This document shows, in pieces, positions 6,167 through 8,122 of a stretch of DNA of 8,122 bases. How positions within the stretch are numbered: the first letter of the stretch is position 1; every line of letters begins with the position of its first letter. The notes under the pieces were generated by a model. The model saw nothing but the letters and a program-made list of their open reading frames with translations, made no database searches and was not told the origin of the DNA. The stretch covers positions 1 to 8,122 of the forward strand of contig JADLGT010000088.1 of NCBI GenBank assembly GCA_020849195.1, in the 5' to 3' direction. This DNA is from Bacteroidia bacterium. GTDB lineage: Bacteria > Bacteroidota > Bacteroidia > JABDFU01. A program made the position numbers and the translations under genes.

Positions 6167-7594
6167 ATGTCTGCAAAAAAAAAAGAACTCCCCTTACTAA
6201 AAAATATTTCTATTAGTGATGCCGGTTCCGAAGGGCAAGCCATTGCTAAAATAGATGACTTAGTGGTTTTTGTTGAGGGAGCTGTTCCGGGCGATGTTGT
6301 TGATGTAAAACTTACTCGAAAAAAGAAAAATTATGCACAAGGAAAAGCTGTTTTTCTACATAGCTACTCCGATAAACGCAGCGAACCTTTCTGTGAACAT
6401 TTTGGAATTTGTGGTGGGTGCAAATGGCAAAATATGAATTACGAATGGCAGTTACATTACAAACAAAAGCAGGTTACCGACAATCTTTTGCGAATTGGAA
6501 AAATTAAACTTCCTGTTTCGAAGGCTATTCTTGCTTCGCCCAAACAAAAATATTACCGTAACAAACTAGAGTTTACTTTCTCAAATAAAATGTGGCTTAC
6601 TGATGAGGAAATAGGAACGGGCAATGTATTTGACAGCCGAGATGCACTTGGCTTTCATATTCCGAAAATGTTCGATAAAATTTTGGATATAAAAAATTGC
6701 TACTTACAAAGCGAACCATCCAACAGCATACGACTTGCACTAAAAAAATTTGCACTAAGCAACGGGTTTACATTTTATAATATTCGCGAGCATAAAGGCT
6801 TATTGCGTAATGTCATTATCCGCACAGCATCAACCGGAGAAGTAATGCTAATTGTTTGTTTTGGGGAGCAGGATAATGGAGGGATTGAAAAGGTAATGAA
6901 TTTTTTATATCAATCATTTCCTCAGCTTACTGCGTTAATGTACACCGTTAACCTAAAGATAAACGACAGCATCAGCGACCAGGTAATATTACCTTATAAA
7001 AAGAAAAGTTACATTACAGAAAAAATGGAAGGTTTAGCGTTTAGGATTAGTCCTAAATCGTTTTATCAAACCAATTCGGAACAGGCTTACGCATTGTACA
7101 AAACAGTGCGTGATTTTTCCGGTCTTACAGGAAATGAAACGGTTTACGATTTATATACCGGCACAGGGACGATTGCAAACTTTATTGCAAAGAATGCAAA
7201 AAAAGTAATTGGTATAGAATATATTTCCGATGCCGTTGAAGATGCCAAAATAAATTCAGAGCTGAATAATATAAGCAACACCCAATTTTATTCGGGCGAC
7301 ATTAAGGATGTTCTTAATGCAGCATTTGTAACTACAAATGGAAACCCCGATGTAATAATTACCGATCCGCCGCGTAATGGAATGCACGAAGATGTGGTCA
7401 ATCGGATTCTTGAAATAGCTCCCAATCGGCTTGTATATGTTAGCTGTAATCCTGCTACACAAGCCCGCGATTTAACTTTGCTGAGTTCGAAATATTGCGT
7501 GGAAAAAATTCAACCCGTGGATATGTTTCCTCAAACACATCATGTAGAAAATGTGTTGCTGCTTGTATTAAATCAAGAATTTTTAAAAACTTGA
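6167..7594 (+). CDS. rlmD: 23S rRNA (uracil-C5)-methyltransferase, RlmD/RumA family
   Basis: A SAM-dependent methyltransferase that makes 5-methyluridine in 23S rRNA, at U1939 if it is a true RlmD. From the ATG at 6167 it has 475 residues. A TRAM domain (about 5-65) comes first, then the [4Fe-4S] cysteines Cys76, Cys82, Cys85 and Cys178 (CEHFGICGGC and KNCYL). The central RNA-binding region precedes a Rossmann methyltransferase domain with DLYTGTGT (the SAM loop), DPPRNG (Asp400), the nucleophile Cys427 in SCNP and the base Glu461 in HHVENV. The frame is open back to a TTG at 6122, but that lies upstream of the promoter box and the family N-terminus fits MSAKKKE better. Bases 6175-6184 are ten A residues inside codons 3-6. 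It could instead modify U747 or both sites, as RlmCD does; sequence alone cannot decide. Confidence 0.93.
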   Translation: MSAKKKELPLLKNISISDAGSEGQAIAKIDDLVVFVEGAVPGDVVDVKLTRKKKNYAQGKAVFLHSYSDKRSEPFCEHFGICGGCKWQNMNYEWQLHYKQKQVTDNLLRIGKIKLPVSKAILASPKQKYYRNKLEFTFSNKMWLTDEEIGTGNVFDSRDALGFHIPKMFDKILDIKNCYLQSEPSNSIRLALKKFALSNGFTFYNIREHKGLLRNVIIRTASTGEVMLIVCFGEQDNGGIEKVMNFLYQSFPQLTALMYTVNLKINDSISDQVILPYKKKSYITEKMEGLAFRISPKSFYQTNSEQAYALYKTVRDFSGLTGNETVYDLYTGTGTIANFIAKNAKKVIGIEYISDAVEDAKINSELNNISNTQFYSGDIKDVLNAAFVTTNGNPDVIITDPPRNGMHEDVVNRILEIAPNRLVYVSCNPATQARDLTLLSSKYCVEKIQPVDMFPQTHHVENVLLLVLNQEFLKT

Positions 7595-7616
7595 ATTAAT
7601 TTTGATTGAAGTAATA

Positions 7617-8122
7617 TTATTTGTTTCGTTCTGCTTTTAGTTGCGCAGCTTTCTCGGTATAAATTTTGGCATTCGCAGCATCCCCCATAAAATTATAGGT
7701 CATTCCTATAAATTCGTAAAGACCGGGGTCGGTGTGTTTAATTTTTTCGGCTTTGAAAAAATAGTCCATTGCTTTATTGTATTCTTTCATCATACCGTAA
7801 GCGCTGCCCATATTCTTATACGCATCATAATATTTTGGGTCGTTCTCAATGGCTTTGTTGTACATCTCAATCGCCTCCTTCTGCATTCCGCGAGTAAAAT
7901 AAACTGACCCGATATTACTGTAGGCTTCGGCATAATCGGGTTTTAGTTTAATGGCAATATTTAACCATTTCAAAGCAGTATCAAGTTGATTAAGCCTGAA
8001 ATAATTGTTGCCGATGTTGTTATATAAAAAATGATATTCGTGATTTAATTTCATTGCTTTTTTATACAGATCGATTGATTTCAAATAATCTTTTTTAAAT
8101 GCAGCAAGCTGCCCCAAGGCAA
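7617..8122 (-). CDS. tetratricopeptide repeat protein, C-terminal part (5' end outside the window)
   Basis: A partial gene: the reading frame is open to the window's right edge, so the N-terminus is missing and the TTG at 8117 is not a credible start. About 168 residues are visible. Counted from the leucine encoded at 8117, they hold the end of one TPR (1-28) and four more TPR units at about 29-62, 63-96, 97-130 and 131-161. Each has the expected Gly/Ala, Tyr and Pro positions (for example YNNIGNNYF, AYSNIGSVYF, AYKNMGSAYG). The protein ends in a charged tail (LKAERNK). TPRs form helical scaffolds for protein-protein contacts. In Bacteroidota such arrays often follow signal peptides, membrane segments or glycosyltransferase domains, but nothing visible shows which applies. 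It converges with rlmD, with 22 bases between the stops and no obvious terminator. Confidence 0.88.
   Translation of the reverse strand, partial: ALGQLAAFKKDYLKSIDLYKKAMKLNHEYHFLYNNIGNNYFRLNQLDTALKWLNIAIKLKPDYAEAYSNIGSVYFTRGMQKEAIEMYNKAIENDPKYYDAYKNMGSAYGMMKEYNKAMDYFFKAEKIKHTDPGLYEFIGMTYNFMGDAANAKIYTEKAAQLKAERNK

Noticed and set aside
7580..7589. TTTTTAAAAA palindrome at the end of rlmD, considered as a bidirectional terminator
   Set aside because: A stem of A-T pairs only, with no loop, inside the coding end of rlmD is too weak and is expected by chance.
7641..7907. Plus-strand 88-codon frame inside the TPR gene
   Set aside because: It is antisense to regularly spaced TPR units, which explain why the frame stays open.

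Overview
The window reads as ordinary chromosome from an AT-rich member of the Bacteroidota. Four things point there: TAnnTTTG-type promoter boxes sit directly in front of two start codons; convincing Shine-Dalgarno sequences are scarce; the long (about 390-residue) Lgt-like protein is a form I associate with this phylum; and the N-terminally membrane-anchored endonuclease/exonuclease/phosphatase protein is of a type common there. I cannot name a genus from the sequence.

Layout. Five genes run leftward (minus strand) over 125-6009. In transcription order they are ornithine aminotransferase (rocD, 6009-4777), a membrane-anchored endonuclease/exonuclease/phosphatase-fold protein (4700-3609), the tRNA methylthiotransferase mtaB (3486-2143), a long divergent Lgt homologue (2103-919) and an inositol-monophosphatase-family enzyme (922-125). 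The last two overlap by ATGA, and mtaB lies only 39 bases upstream of the Lgt homologue, so mtaB-lgt-suhB is probably one transcription unit starting at a promoter box at 3494-3501. rocD is divergent from rlmD, a 23S rRNA uracil-C5 methyltransferase on the plus strand (6167-7594). Their shared spacer (6010-6166) holds small palindromes and the rlmD promoter box. A TPR protein converges on rlmD from the right and is cut by the window edge.

There is no stretch over 300 bases without a gene. The larger spacers are 1-124 (a GC-rich hairpin), 3487-3608 (an imperfect inverted repeat and the mtaB promoter), 4701-4776 (nothing convincing) and 6010-6166. I see no tRNA or rRNA gene, CRISPR array, insertion sequence, phage gene, defence gene or canonical rho-independent terminator.

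How the genes relate. Most are housekeeping: two RNA-modification enzymes (MtaB, RlmD), amino-acid metabolism (RocD) and membrane or phosphate metabolism (the Lgt homologue, the phosphatase-family enzyme and the EEP protein). I find no clear novel multi-gene system. The point most worth following is the Lgt homologue: it has lost several residues needed by classical Lgt, keeps others, and is translationally coupled to a sugar/inositol phosphatase.
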